From the NCBI GenBank assembly GCA_033856515.1, contig JAWVEY010000003.1, forward strand, positions 124,001-188,000: a stretch of DNA of 64,000 nucleotides, read 5' to 3'. The notes under the pieces were generated by a model that was not told where the DNA came from, made no database searches, and saw nothing but the letters and a program-made list of their open reading frames with translations. Each line of letters starts with the position of its first letter. Within the stretch, counting starts at the first letter, position 1. Source of the stretch: JALZKA01 sp033856515 (lineage in GTDB: Bacteria > Actinomycetota > Thermoleophilia > Solirubrobacterales > 70-9). A program made the translations under genes and the position numbers. Below are positions 8,851-17,459 of this stretch, one piece after another.

Positions 8851-10659
8851 ATGGCACCGGGGTCCCTGAGAGGCGGGCTTGCAGCTTTGGCTGCGGCAAC
8901 GCTCGCATTGAGTCTTACGGCGGTGTCATCCGCGCACGACGTCGAGGGCGCCACGGCCATCGATCACGCGCAGGAGCACGAGATCCTGTTCGAGTTGAAC
9001 CGCAGCGAGGAGCGCCGCTGGGCGAAGATGACCCAGGCCGAGCGCCAGGCAGAGTCTGCGAAGGCAGCGGCGGAAGCAGAGGCGCTCGCTCGCAGGACCG
9101 AGGGCAACCCCAAGCATGTGGGCAAGTGGACTCAGGCGCCCTTCGAGCTTCCCAACTACGCGATTCACGCGGCGATGCTGCCCACCGGGAAGATCCTCTT
9201 CTGGGGCTATCCCACCTATCCCGACCTGCAGAACCGCGGCGAGGCCGCGATCTGGGATCCCACCGAGGGCTATGGGCCAGGTGCCTTCGAGGACGTGGAC
9301 CCGCCGCAGGTGGATCCCGACGGAGACGGCCCGCAGGGCATGGTGCCGGCGCCGATCTACTGCTCAGGCCAGTCGTTCCTGCCCACCGGCGAGCTCCTCG
9401 TCACCGGGGGCAACCTGGCATGGAGCTTTCAGGACCCCCGCTTCACCTCGGCTCCAGGCGCCCACTTCGTCTTCACCTTCGATCCGTGGACTGAGCGCTG
9501 GACCCAGCAGCCCTCGATGGCCAACGGGCGCTGGTATCCCTCGCAGGTCGAGCTGGCCGACGGCACGACCCTGATCGCCGGCGGCTTCTCAGACGCCGAG
9601 CCGGGCGGCATCGACAACCCGGCTGTGGAGGTCTTCGCGCCCTCCGCGGTGCGCGGCGGAATCGGCACCATCGGCGAGTACGGGAGCGCCGCCCGGACGA
9701 CCGAGCTCTACCCGCACCTCTTCACCCTGCCGAGCGGCGACGCCCTCCTCGCAGGCCCCGGACCCTCCGATTCGGCGGTCCTCAACCTTTCCGAGCTCGG
9801 CCAGGGCCCACTTTTCTGGGAAGACACGCCCAAGAGCGCCGGCTATCGCATCGGCGGCTCAGCTGTCCTCAAGCCAGGCTCGCCCGATGGATCCTGGAAG
9901 GTCACCCAACTCGGCGGCTACGGCACGATCCCCGAGCAGGACGGCTTCCTAAGGGCTTCGATGGACTCGGAGACCCTGGACGCACGCAAGCCTCAGAGGG
10001 GCTGGAAGAAGGGCAAAGGCCTGAAGCTCGGCCGCTCGTTCCACAACACGGTGCTCCTGCCGGACAAAAGCATGGTCACCGTGGGCGGCGGGGTCGGGTT
10101 CACCCAGGAGAACGGCAACTGGACGATCGACTCGACGGGCCGCCACCGCCGCGTGGAGGTCCTGAAGGCGGGCAAGGAGACCTGGCGCATGGGCCCGGCT
10201 CAGCTCGAGGAGCGCTCCTATCACTCGACCGCGCTCCTGATGCCCGACGGCCGGGTCTGGTCGGCCGGCGACGATCGCTATCCGCTCGAAAGCGATGGCA
10301 CCAAGGCCCGGAGCGACACCGCCGAGATCTACTCGCCTCCCTACCTCTTCAGAGGCGCAAGGCCAAGGCTCCAGGGTTCGTCCGAGTCCGCGACCTACAA
10401 CGGCACCTTCTTCGCGGACGCCGACCCGTCGGGCCCATCCGCTCGCAAATACGTTCTGGTGGCACCCGGCGCAACGACTCACGGGGCCGACATGCAACAG
10501 CGAGTCGTGCCGCTTCGGGTGGCAGCCAGGGAGGGCGATACGACGGCTCTGCGGGCTCCCGCGAACTCCGCGATCGCCCCTCCCGGCCGCTACATGCTGT
10601 TCGGCCTCTCGGACAGGGGCGTCCCCTCGGTCGCCCGCTGGATCAACCTCTCCTACTAG
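8851..10659 (+). CDS. Secreted kelch copper-radical oxidase, AA5-like (copy 2)
   Basis: About 602 residues. Of two in-frame ATGs, 8851 has GAAGG nine bases upstream, while the one at 8842 directly abuts it, so 8851 is chosen. Signal peptide (LRGGLAALAAATLALSLTAVSSA), charged helical linker, kelch propeller and C-terminal DUF1929-like domain, as in copy 1. Ligands, numbered from 8851: Cys171 (YCSGQS), Tyr229 (RWYPS), Tyr457-His458 (RSYHSTALLMPDG) and His544 (TTHGADMQQR). Sequence is similar along the whole length to copy 1 (for example APFELPNYAIHAAMLPTGK), so this is a tandem duplication. Its stop overlaps the stop of the convergent methyltransferase by 3 bp. Confidence 0.87.
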   Translation: MAPGSLRGGLAALAAATLALSLTAVSSAHDVEGATAIDHAQEHEILFELNRSEERRWAKMTQAERQAESAKAAAEAEALARRTEGNPKHVGKWTQAPFELPNYAIHAAMLPTGKILFWGYPTYPDLQNRGEAAIWDPTEGYGPGAFEDVDPPQVDPDGDGPQGMVPAPIYCSGQSFLPTGELLVTGGNLAWSFQDPRFTSAPGAHFVFTFDPWTERWTQQPSMANGRWYPSQVELADGTTLIAGGFSDAEPGGIDNPAVEVFAPSAVRGGIGTIGEYGSAARTTELYPHLFTLPSGDALLAGPGPSDSAVLNLSELGQGPLFWEDTPKSAGYRIGGSAVLKPGSPDGSWKVTQLGGYGTIPEQDGFLRASMDSETLDARKPQRGWKKGKGLKLGRSFHNTVLLPDKSMVTVGGGVGFTQENGNWTIDSTGRHRRVEVLKAGKETWRMGPAQLEERSYHSTALLMPDGRVWSAGDDRYPLESDGTKARSDTAEIYSPPYLFRGARPRLQGSSESATYNGTFFADADPSGPSARKYVLVAPGATTHGADMQQRVVPLRVAAREGDTTALRAPANSAIAPPGRYMLFGLSDRGVPSVARWINLSY

Positions 10660-11675
10660 GAGAGTCGCGCCGGCGGCTTGTCCGCGATCACCCAGAAGCC
10701 CGCGACGGCGAGCTCGGTAGGCGAGAGCGAGCGGAACCTCGGAAGGAGCCGCGGGCGGATCTTCTCGACGGCATCGAGAGGCGCATGCGCGGGCAGGCCG
10801 TCCTCCGACGGAACGTGCGGCTCGACCTCTTCTTCGATCCCGGCCAGGTGCGTGGTGAGAAACTCGGTCGCATATCCCCGCTCGGCCAGGGTGCGCTCGT
10901 AATAGCCCTGAAGCCGGCGGTTGGGTAGGCCCGCCGACTCCTCGCCCATCCAGGTGTAGAGGCGATCGCTCACGGTCAGGAACTCCAGCGCGTCCAGGCC
11001 ACCGTCCGTGAACAAGCCGTGGTCGCGCAGGTCCACCTTGTGGGCCATGCGGCCCCCGGGCTTCAGGAGGCGGTGCATCGCGGCGAACGCCGTGTCGAGG
11101 TCGAAGACGTGCTCGAGGACCGCACGCGAGACGATCACGTCAACGCTTGCCTCGCCGATCTGGGCCGGCGCTTCCTCGATGCCCACCCCGGCGCGGACGT
11201 CGATGCCCACAGCGGGCAGGTCGATGCCCGCCGACGTGAGCATGTCGTCGACACGAGCGCGTTCGTCTGAGCTCATGCGGCTCAGGACGCCCTCGTAGAT
11301 CGCGCGCTGCTGGCCGGTGTCGCGGATCGGGATGAAGCGGTCCGCGGTGATGACCTTGGCCGCACCGGCTGCGATGAACCGCAGCGCAACGCCAAATGAA
11401 TCGCCGGGGCCGAGCTCCAGGATCGTCTTGCCCTCGATCGCCTCGCCGGCCAGACCCGCGTAGCGCTCGTAATCGGCGAAGACAGCATCGATGTAGTCAA
11501 GGCTCTTCTCCAGCGCGAAGCCGCGATGGGTCGCCCCCATCGGGTTCTCCTCGCGGCCAAGAGCGCGGCGCAAATCGCGCACGCGCTCCGCGCCGATCCG
11601 ACCGCCTATCACGCCCAAGCGCGAGCGCTTGACCGTGCGCTTCAGCCGATCCGTCGCCCCCGGGGAGTCGGCCAT
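10656..11675 (-). CDS. Class I SAM-dependent methyltransferase
   Basis: 339 residues with the class I SAM fold: ILELGPGDSFGVALRFIAAG is motif I, VDVIVSRAVLEHVFDLDTAFAAM is the post-III strand, and MHRLLKPGGRMAHKVDLRDHG follows. The VLEHV and LKPGGR elements are typical of small-molecule and sugar methyltransferases. The C-terminal 100 residues are variable. It begins directly after the stop of the EPDP-repeat protein (TAG then ATG), so it is the last gene of the long trmH-pheST-arg operon as far as spacing shows. Acceptor unknown. Confidence 0.8.
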   Translation of the reverse strand: MADSPGATDRLKRTVKRSRLGVIGGRIGAERVRDLRRALGREENPMGATHRGFALEKSLDYIDAVFADYERYAGLAGEAIEGKTILELGPGDSFGVALRFIAAGAAKVITADRFIPIRDTGQQRAIYEGVLSRMSSDERARVDDMLTSAGIDLPAVGIDVRAGVGIEEAPAQIGEASVDVIVSRAVLEHVFDLDTAFAAMHRLLKPGGRMAHKVDLRDHGLFTDGGLDALEFLTVSDRLYTWMGEESAGLPNRRLQGYYERTLAERGYATEFLTTHLAGIEEEVEPHVPSEDGLPAHAPLDAVEKIRPRLLPRFRSLSPTELAVAGFWVIADKPPARLS

Positions 11676-12125
11676 CTAGGGGCTGATTCCTCCGCCCCCG
11701 CCGCCGCCATCATCGGGATCTGGATCCGGTTCGGGATCGGGCTCCGGATCCGGGTCCGGTTCGGGATCAGGCTCGGGATCGGGTTCCGGATCTGGTTCGG
11801 GCTCCTCTTCCGTCGTCGTCGTGTCCGTGTCGGTCGAAGTGGTTGTGGTGGTCGTGCTCGTGCTCTCGGTGGTCGTCGAGGAGGAGGTCGTCTCGTCGTC
11901 GTCGCCGTCGCCCGATGCAATCACGGCGAGCGCGACGCCCAGGCCGATCACGAGGGCGGCGAGAAGGATCAGGGCGGCCTTTCCCCCGCTCGACATGCCG
12001 CCGTCGTCCGGCGGCTGCCACTGCTGGTCCGGCGGGGGCTGGTCGTAGGGGTCCGCCTGTTGCGCGTAGGGGTCAGGCTCGGGATCCGGTTCCGGCGGCA
12101 TCACTCGCGTGGGGTCGTCGCTCAT
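11676..12125 (-). CDS. Single-pass membrane protein with an acidic Pro-Asp/Glu repeat tail
   Basis: 149 residues starting MSDDPTRVMPPEP. N-terminal cytoplasmic region of about 45 residues rich in P, D, Q and Y; one membrane helix (AALILLAALVIGLGVALAVIA) near 50-70; then an extracellular Ser/Thr/Asp run, then repeats of PEPDPEPDP for about 30 residues, ending in a poly-Gly tract. There is no recognisable domain. The tail is likely an extended, negatively charged cell-wall spacer. The open frame extends upstream to 12191 into argD, but the ATG at 12125 after the argD stop (12145) is the natural start. The coding DNA of the repeat is itself a degenerate 6-12 bp repeat. Confidence 0.72.
   Translation of the reverse strand: MSDDPTRVMPPEPDPEPDPYAQQADPYDQPPPDQQWQPPDDGGMSSGGKAALILLAALVIGLGVALAVIASGDGDDDETTSSSTTTESTSTTTTTTSTDTDTTTTEEEPEPDPEPDPEPDPEPDPDPEPDPEPDPDPDDGGGGGGGISP
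11700..11812. repeat. Low-complexity GGATCC/GGTTCGGGATC-type repeat
   Basis: Short degenerate units such as GGATCC, GGTTCGGGAT and GGCTCCGGAT are repeated about ten times and encode the Pro-Asp/Pro-Glu tail of the minus-strand membrane protein. Tracts like this expand and contract by slippage, so tail length may vary between strains. Confidence 0.7.
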
Positions 12126-12144
12126 GGCGCGCGAGTTTACGGAG

Positions 12145-13326
12145 CTACGGGGATACGCATCCGGCGATGACCGACAGGCCCTGAGCAGCATCTTCGCTCG
12201 TCAGGATCAGCGGCGGCAGGAGGCGCAGCATGCCGGGCCCCGGGCAATTGATGACCAGGCCCGCGTCCAGGCAACGGTCGCGGACCTCGGGGGCGTCGAG
12301 GCCATCGGCGAGCGTCATGCCGATCATCAGCCCACGGCCGCGCACTTCGAGGATGCCGTCGATGGCCTCGAGGCCATCCTTGATCTCGGCGCCTCGCTCC
12401 TGCACATTGGCGAGCAGCTCTTCGTCGCCGATGACGTCCAAGGCAGCCAGTGCCGCGGATGCCCCCACCGGGCCGCCGGCGAAAGTCGAGCCGTGGTCGC
12501 CGGGCTCGAAGGTATCGGCGAGTTCAGGTGTGGTGACGACCGCGCCGACCGGTAGGCCACCGCCAAGCGCCTTCGCCGCAGTCATGACGTCGGGCTTCAC
12601 TGGGAGCTGCTCGAACGCCCACATGCTTCCGGTCCTCCCCATCCCCGTCTGGACCTCGTCGAGCACGAGCAACGCGCCGGTCGCATCGCACGCCTCGCGC
12701 GCCGCGACAAGCACGTCGTCCGAGACCGGAAAGATCCCCGCCTCGCCCTGGATCGGCTCGATCATCACGGCCGCGGTTTCTTCGGTCACGGCGGCGCGCA
12801 GTGCGTCGGCGTCGTCGCGCGCGACGGGGTCGAAGCCTCGGGGCAGCGGGCCGAAGCGGCCCTCGTCGGCGAGCTTCGGGGTCGCCGCAAGCGCCCCGAT
12901 CGTGCGGCCGTGAAAGCCGCCGTCGAGGCTCACTACTCGCGGCGTCTCGATGCCCCGGCCATGGGCGTGCTTGCGAGCGAGTTTGATCGCGCACTCGGAA
13001 GCCTCGGCGCCGGAGTTGGTCAGGAAGACCTTCCCGCCAAGCGAGGTCTCTGAGATCCGCTCGGCGAGCCTCAGCGCCGGCTCGGAGAGAAAGAGGTTCG
13101 AGGAGCCGTTGAAGCGACCGGCCTGCTCGGTGATCGCGGCGACGATCCGCGGGTGGCAGTGGCCCGCGTTGTGGACCGAGAGGCCCGCGAAGAAGTCGAG
13201 GTACTCCTTGCCGTCCGAGTCCCAGAGGCGCGTGCCTTCGCCGCGCACGAACTCGACGCCCGCCCGCAGGTAGGTGGGCATCGTGTAGCGCGACTCGAGG
13301 TCGCGAAGCTCGCCGGCGTTGGTCAT
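12145..13326 (-). CDS. argD: Acetylornithine aminotransferase
   Basis: 393 residues, a class III PLP aminotransferase. It turns N-acetylglutamate semialdehyde into N-acetylornithine in arginine synthesis. Features: FNGSSNLFLSEPALRLAERI near the substrate site, NSGAEASECAIKLAR (phosphate-binding loop), GGFHGRTIGALAATP, VLDEVQTGMGRTG with the PLP-pyridine Asp, and Lys252 in TAAKALGGGLPVGA as the Schiff-base lysine. It overlaps the preceding unknown secreted-protein gene by 4 bases (ATGA) and closes the argC-argJ-argB-unknown-argD run, which supports ArgD over other class III enzymes. Confidence 0.93.
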   Translation of the reverse strand: MTNAGELRDLESRYTMPTYLRAGVEFVRGEGTRLWDSDGKEYLDFFAGLSVHNAGHCHPRIVAAITEQAGRFNGSSNLFLSEPALRLAERISETSLGGKVFLTNSGAEASECAIKLARKHAHGRGIETPRVVSLDGGFHGRTIGALAATPKLADEGRFGPLPRGFDPVARDDADALRAAVTEETAAVMIEPIQGEAGIFPVSDDVLVAAREACDATGALLVLDEVQTGMGRTGSMWAFEQLPVKPDVMTAAKALGGGLPVGAVVTTPELADTFEPGDHGSTFAGGPVGASAALAALDVIGDEELLANVQERGAEIKDGLEAIDGILEVRGRGLMIGMTLADGLDAPEVRDRCLDAGLVINCPGPGMLRLLPPLILTSEDAAQGLSVIAGCVSP

Positions 13327-14456
13327 GGCTTGAACCTGAGGACCTTGATTCCGCCCTGGCCGACGATCTTTGCCCTCTGGTTCGGGTTGAAGCCGGTGTC
13401 GTGCTTGGCTTCACTCGCCATGAGCAGGTTGACGTACAGCGGGACAGGGTGCCCCTGGCCGTCGGTGGCGTCCTCTTTGAGGCGGGCGACGCCGACCTTC
13501 AGGGTCCGGCAGGGAGAGCGCGGCTTGCCGCAGTTGAATCCGTTGGTCTCCGACATCTCCGCGCCGCCCTGTACCACCCTCCGCGCGATCGGCCCCGGGC
13601 TAGTCGCGTTTTGCGAGTCGGTCAGGATCAGCTGGGCGGTCGAGCGGGCGTCGTGTGGCAGGTGGCGCACCTCCATGAACGCGTCGGCCTCAGCCGCGAG
13701 CTGGTCCTTGGCGTCCAAACCGTTGAGGCGTTTCGAGTAGACGACGCTGAAGTGCCCGTCGAACGGAAGCCCGCTCGTTCGCACGTCCCTCGTCGTCTCC
13801 GGCCTCGGGCGGGGCTGGCCCGCCGGCCGGTAGACGATCGCGTTGACCCGGCCACGGTCCTGTGAGATATCCCCGCTGGGCGGCGTGCCGCCGATGGCGA
13901 GGAGATTGCCGTCCTGAGCGTTGGCGTTGTGTGCCGAGAGGACAACGTTGATGCGGCACTCGGCGGCTGGGCAGGGCGGCCCGTGCGGTCCAACCCTCAT
14001 CCCTCCGCCGGTGAAGGTGATCACGCAGTGGTGCTCGCGATGCGGATATCGCCCAAGGCAAAGATGGTGCTTTTCGCGCGTCAAGCGCACCGCCTTGCCC
14101 CCGCCGGTGGCTTCGGCTCCACGCGCGAGAACCAGCTTTACCCCCAGGCTGACGTCGTACTCGTACGGGCGGCCCGCGCAGCGCGGGTCGGGCCGCACGC
14201 AGTCCATCGTCACCTGGAGCTCCGAGGTGACATCCAAGCGGTCCCCGGGCTCGAGATCGGGCATGTGACTCGGATCCATCGACATCACGACCTGGTCCTT
14301 CGGCTGACGGGTGATCTGGACCGTCTCGCGGGTCTCGGAGTCGGTGCCGCTCGTCGCGACGATCACCTTCTCCTGGCCGGCCCGTTCGCCCGAGGCAACT
14401 CCGAGGGAAGCGGCCACGATGATCGCGGCCGCGAGGAAGCTCAGCGCGAGCTTCAC
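13323..14456 (-). CDS. Unknown secreted protein embedded in the arginine operon
   Basis: 377 residues from GTG 14456, which overlaps the argB stop as GTGA; its own stop overlaps the argD start as ATGA. The longer frame to 14573 only runs into argB. A clear N-terminal signal peptide (KLALSFLAAAIIVAASLGVASG) predicts export. The mature part is rich in short strands and has about eight cysteines spaced as likely disulfides (CVRPDPRC, CLGRYPHREHHC, CPAAEC, CGKPRSPC), plus an LDVTSELQVTMDC start. I know no family for it. It has no obvious role in arginine synthesis; the tight overlaps mean it is translated in step with argB and argD. Confidence 0.78.
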   Translation of the reverse strand: MKLALSFLAAAIIVAASLGVASGERAGQEKVIVATSGTDSETRETVQITRQPKDQVVMSMDPSHMPDLEPGDRLDVTSELQVTMDCVRPDPRCAGRPYEYDVSLGVKLVLARGAEATGGGKAVRLTREKHHLCLGRYPHREHHCVITFTGGGMRVGPHGPPCPAAECRINVVLSAHNANAQDGNLLAIGGTPPSGDISQDRGRVNAIVYRPAGQPRPRPETTRDVRTSGLPFDGHFSVVYSKRLNGLDAKDQLAAEADAFMEVRHLPHDARSTAQLILTDSQNATSPGPIARRVVQGGAEMSETNGFNCGKPRSPCRTLKVGVARLKEDATDGQGHPVPLYVNLLMASEAKHDTGFNPNQRAKIVGQGGIKVLRFKP

Positions 14457-15319
14457 GGCGTGATCTTCGTGCCGACGCCGCTGTCGGTGAAAAGCTCGAG
14501 GAGGATCGAGTGCGGAAGGCGGCCATCCACGATCTGCGCCGAGCCGACGCCGCCGCGGATCGCCTCGATGCACGCCGACAGCTTGGGGCGCATACCCCCT
14601 TCGATGTCGCCCAAGACGCTCTCGACCTCGTCGACGCGGGCCGAGGAGATCAGCGTCGACTCATCCGCCGGGTCCTCGAGCCAGCCCGCGACGTCGGTCA
14701 GGAACATGACCTTGTGGGCGCGGAGCGCGGCCGCAACCTTGCCGGCGGCAGCGTCGGCGTTCACGTTGTAGGAGTTACCGCGCGCGTCGGCCGCGGCCGA
14801 GGCGACGACCGGGATGTAGTCGGCCGCGATGTGGTTGATGACGTCGACGTCCACGCGCTCGACCTCGCCCACGTTGCCGACCTCGTCCGCGTTGGCGACC
14901 GGCCTGACGGCGAACATCGAGCCGTCCTCGCCCGAGAGGCCGACTGCGGGCTGGCCGTGGCGGTTGATGCGCTTGACGATGTCCGAGTTGACCTTGCCGA
15001 GCAGGACCATCTTCGCCACCTCGACGGTCTCGGGATCGGACACGCGAAGCCCCTCGTGGAACTTCACCTCCATACCGAGGCGCTCCATATAGCGGGTGAT
15101 GTCAGGGCCGCCGCCGTGGACGACGACCGGGTTCATCCCCACGTACTTGAGGAGCACGATGTCCGTCGCGAAGGCATCCATGAGCTCCTCATCGGCCATC
15201 GCCGCGCCGCCGTACTTGATGACGACGGTGCGCCCGTGGAACTCCCTGATGTAGGGCAGCGCCTCCAAGAGCGTCTCGACGCTGGCGTGGACCGGCTCGG
15301 TGCGATGCTCGGGATTCAT
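14453..15319 (-). CDS. argB: Acetylglutamate kinase
   Basis: 288 residues, amino-acid kinase fold; phosphorylates N-acetylglutamate with ATP. Motifs: VVIKYGGAAM (phosphate-binding Lys), PVVVHGGGPDI, GLRVSDPETVEV, VNADAAAGKVAAAL and FLTDVAGWL. The C-terminal region includes GGMRPKLSACIEAIRGGV, which carries the second catalytic Lys. Length is normal for ArgB. It starts inside the argJ stop (ATGT overlap at 15316-15319) and overlaps the next gene by 4 bases. The N-terminal helix seen in arginine-inhibited hexameric forms may be present (VETLLEALPYIREFHG). Confidence 0.95.
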   Translation of the reverse strand: MNPEHRTEPVHASVETLLEALPYIREFHGRTVVIKYGGAAMADEELMDAFATDIVLLKYVGMNPVVVHGGGPDITRYMERLGMEVKFHEGLRVSDPETVEVAKMVLLGKVNSDIVKRINRHGQPAVGLSGEDGSMFAVRPVANADEVGNVGEVERVDVDVINHIAADYIPVVASAAADARGNSYNVNADAAAGKVAAALRAHKVMFLTDVAGWLEDPADESTLISSARVDEVESVLGDIEGGMRPKLSACIEAIRGGVGSAQIVDGRLPHSILLELFTDSGVGTKITP

Positions 15320-16470
15320 GTCGTGTACTCGGCGTTGATGTGGATGTACTCATGGGTGAGATCGGAGAAGTAAACGTGGGCGCTCGCATCCCCGCGGCCC
15401 AGGGCAATGCCGATCTCGGCCTCGTCGGTCTCGGCCCCGAGCTCCTGATAAGAGATGGAGTGCGGGCCGGGCTCGGGCATCTCTTCGCCAGCAAGTGCCA
15501 TGCCGGCGGCCTGGGCGATGCGGCCCCAGTTCGCGTCGCGGCCTGTGAGCGCGGTCTTCACCAGCGGCGAGTTGGCGATAGCGCGAGCGACCCGCTCGGC
15601 TTCGCCCGGGTCCCTGGCCTTGGTCACCTCGACGCGCCCGATGCGCTCGGCGCCCTCGCCGTCGGCCACGATCTCGAGGGCGAGCGCGAGGAGGACGGAG
15701 TCGAGAAGGCCGGTCGGCATCGGCGTTTCGGTCTCGCCGGTTGCCTGGAGGACAATCGTGTCGTTGGTCGACATCTGCCCGTCGACCGTGATCCGCTCGA
15801 ACGAGCGGTCGGTGGCATGCCTGAGGGCCCCGTCCGGGTCGGGGATCTGCGCGTCGGTCTGCACGAAGCAGAGCATGGTGGCGAAGCCGGGCTGGATCAT
15901 CCCGGCCCCCTTCGCCTGGGCGGAGACGGTCACCCCTCCCACCTTGACGCTCAGGTTCTTGGGCGAGCGGTCGGTGGTCATGATCGCCCGGGTGAATCCT
16001 GTGGCGCGGTCCCTGGCGAGGCTGTTTGCAGCGTGGCGCACTCCCTCGGTCACGCGATCGATCTCGAGTGGCACCCCGATGACGCCCGTCTCCGCGACGA
16101 CGACCTCACGACTGTCGAGGCCAAGCGCGTCGGCGGTCGCCGACTGCATCTCAAGCGCGTCCTTGAAGCCCTGCTCTCCTGTCGCGGCATTCGCGTTCCC
16201 CGAGTTGACCGCGATGGCGCGAACGGCACCGGCATCGATGTTCTCACGACAGACGCGAATTGGCGCGGCCGCTGCGGCGTTCTTGGTGAGGAGCACGGAC
16301 GAGACGACCTCTGAGGCGTCGCAGACCAGGACGGCGACATCTGTCTCGCCGCCGTCTTTCAAACCGCAGTTGGTCGCCCCTGCCCTGAAGCCCGGCGCGA
16401 GGACGGAGGGGTCGAGTTCCTCAGCGCTCCGCGGCAGGCGCACCCAGCGCTTGTCGAAAAGGCTGCTCAT
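15316..16470 (-). CDS. argJ: Bifunctional ornithine acetyltransferase/N-acetylglutamate synthase
   Basis: 384 residues. ArgJ moves the acetyl group from N-acetylornithine to glutamate, recycling it. The self-cleavage and nucleophile motif KGAGMIQPGFATMLCF is intact, with Thr198 of ATML as the nucleophile that becomes the N-terminus of the beta chain. The oxyanion region is SSVLLTKNAAAAAP, and C-terminal TGRDANWGRIAQAAG is typical. The start ATG at 16470 overlaps the argC stop (ATGA); the longer frame to 16590 is inside argC. Presence of argJ implies the cyclic arginine pathway; no argA or argE is in the window. Confidence 0.95.
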   Translation of the reverse strand: MSSLFDKRWVRLPRSAEELDPSVLAPGFRAGATNCGLKDGGETDVAVLVCDASEVVSSVLLTKNAAAAAPIRVCRENIDAGAVRAIAVNSGNANAATGEQGFKDALEMQSATADALGLDSREVVVAETGVIGVPLEIDRVTEGVRHAANSLARDRATGFTRAIMTTDRSPKNLSVKVGGVTVSAQAKGAGMIQPGFATMLCFVQTDAQIPDPDGALRHATDRSFERITVDGQMSTNDTIVLQATGETETPMPTGLLDSVLLALALEIVADGEGAERIGRVEVTKARDPGEAERVARAIANSPLVKTALTGRDANWGRIAQAAGMALAGEEMPEPGPHSISYQELGAETDEAEIGIALGRGDASAHVYFSDLTHEYIHINAEYTT

Positions 16471-17459
16471 GAAAGGCCCGCGGTCTCGTCGAGGCCGAGC
16501 ATCAGGTTCAGGTTCTGGACCGCCTGCCCTGCTGCGCCCTTCCAGAGGTTGTCGATTGCCGCGAACACGATCGCCCGCTCGCCGCCCCACTCCAGGCGTG
16601 GGTGGATGCTGCAGAAGTTGGACTCGAACACGTCGGCGACCCCGGGTGGGTTGGCCACCAGCTCGACGAACTTCTCGGAGCCGTAGAGGTCCTCGTAGAG
16701 CTCGCGGAGCTCCTCGGCGTCAAGCGGCCGGGAGAGCTCGACGTAGCAGCTCGCGAGGAGCCCCTGGTCGAGCGGCAGCAGGTGCGGGATGAAGGTGAGC
16801 GGGCCGCTCGCGCCAATCGCGTGGAGCTCCTGCTCGATCTCGGGCAGGTGCCGGTGCCCGTCGACGCCGTACGGCTTCACGTTCTGTGAAACGTCGGTGA
16901 AGTCCGCCCCGCCCTTTCCTGCGCCCGAGACGCCCGACTTTGCATCGACGACGGCGCTCTTGACTACGCCTGCCCGGGCGAGCGGCGCGAGGGCCAGGAG
17001 GGTCGCGGTCGGGTAGCAGCCGGGGTTGGCGACCAGCCCCGCCTCGGCGACGGCAGCCCGGTTCAGCTCGGTCAGGCCATACGCGGCCTCTTCCACGAGC
17101 TCGGGCGCGCCGTGATCTCCGTACCACTCGCCGTAGGTGGCGAGGTCGCGGATACGGAAGTCGGCCGAGAGGTCGACGACCGGGACGTCCTGCGCACGGA
17201 GCGCCGCCACGACCGGGGCTGCAGCGCCGTGTGGATAGGCGACGATCGCCGCGTCGTAGCCGGAGAGGTTGTCGAGGTCGAGCTCTTCAAGCGCCAGCGG
17301 CACACGGTGGCGTGGGTAGATCGAGTCGAGCCGGGCGCCGATGTCGCCCCGCGCGGTAACGCTCGCCAGCTCGAGGCCGGGGTGGCGATGGACGATTCGG
17401 GCCGCGAGGGCGCCCGCGAGCCCGCTGGCGCCGGCGATCAGGACCTTTGGCTCAGCCAC
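16467..17459 (-). CDS. argC: N-acetyl-gamma-glutamyl-phosphate reductase
   Basis: 330 residues from GTG 17459, which lies inside the end of pheT (8-base overlap). Rossmann motif VLIAGASGLAGALAARI at the N-terminus; catalytic Cys148 in NPGCYPTATLLAL; GVSGAGKGGADF; HRHLPEIEQEL with the catalytic His region; and the C-terminal AIDNLWKGAAGQAVQNLNLM signature. Reduces N-acetylglutamyl phosphate with NADPH. First of the arg genes in the operon, so arginine synthesis here appears to share a transcript with pheST. Confidence 0.95.
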   Translation of the reverse strand: MAEPKVLIAGASGLAGALAARIVHRHPGLELASVTARGDIGARLDSIYPRHRVPLALEELDLDNLSGYDAAIVAYPHGAAAPVVAALRAQDVPVVDLSADFRIRDLATYGEWYGDHGAPELVEEAAYGLTELNRAAVAEAGLVANPGCYPTATLLALAPLARAGVVKSAVVDAKSGVSGAGKGGADFTDVSQNVKPYGVDGHRHLPEIEQELHAIGASGPLTFIPHLLPLDQGLLASCYVELSRPLDAEELRELYEDLYGSEKFVELVANPPGVADVFESNFCSIHPRLEWGGERAIVFAAIDNLWKGAAGQAVQNLNLMLGLDETAGLS

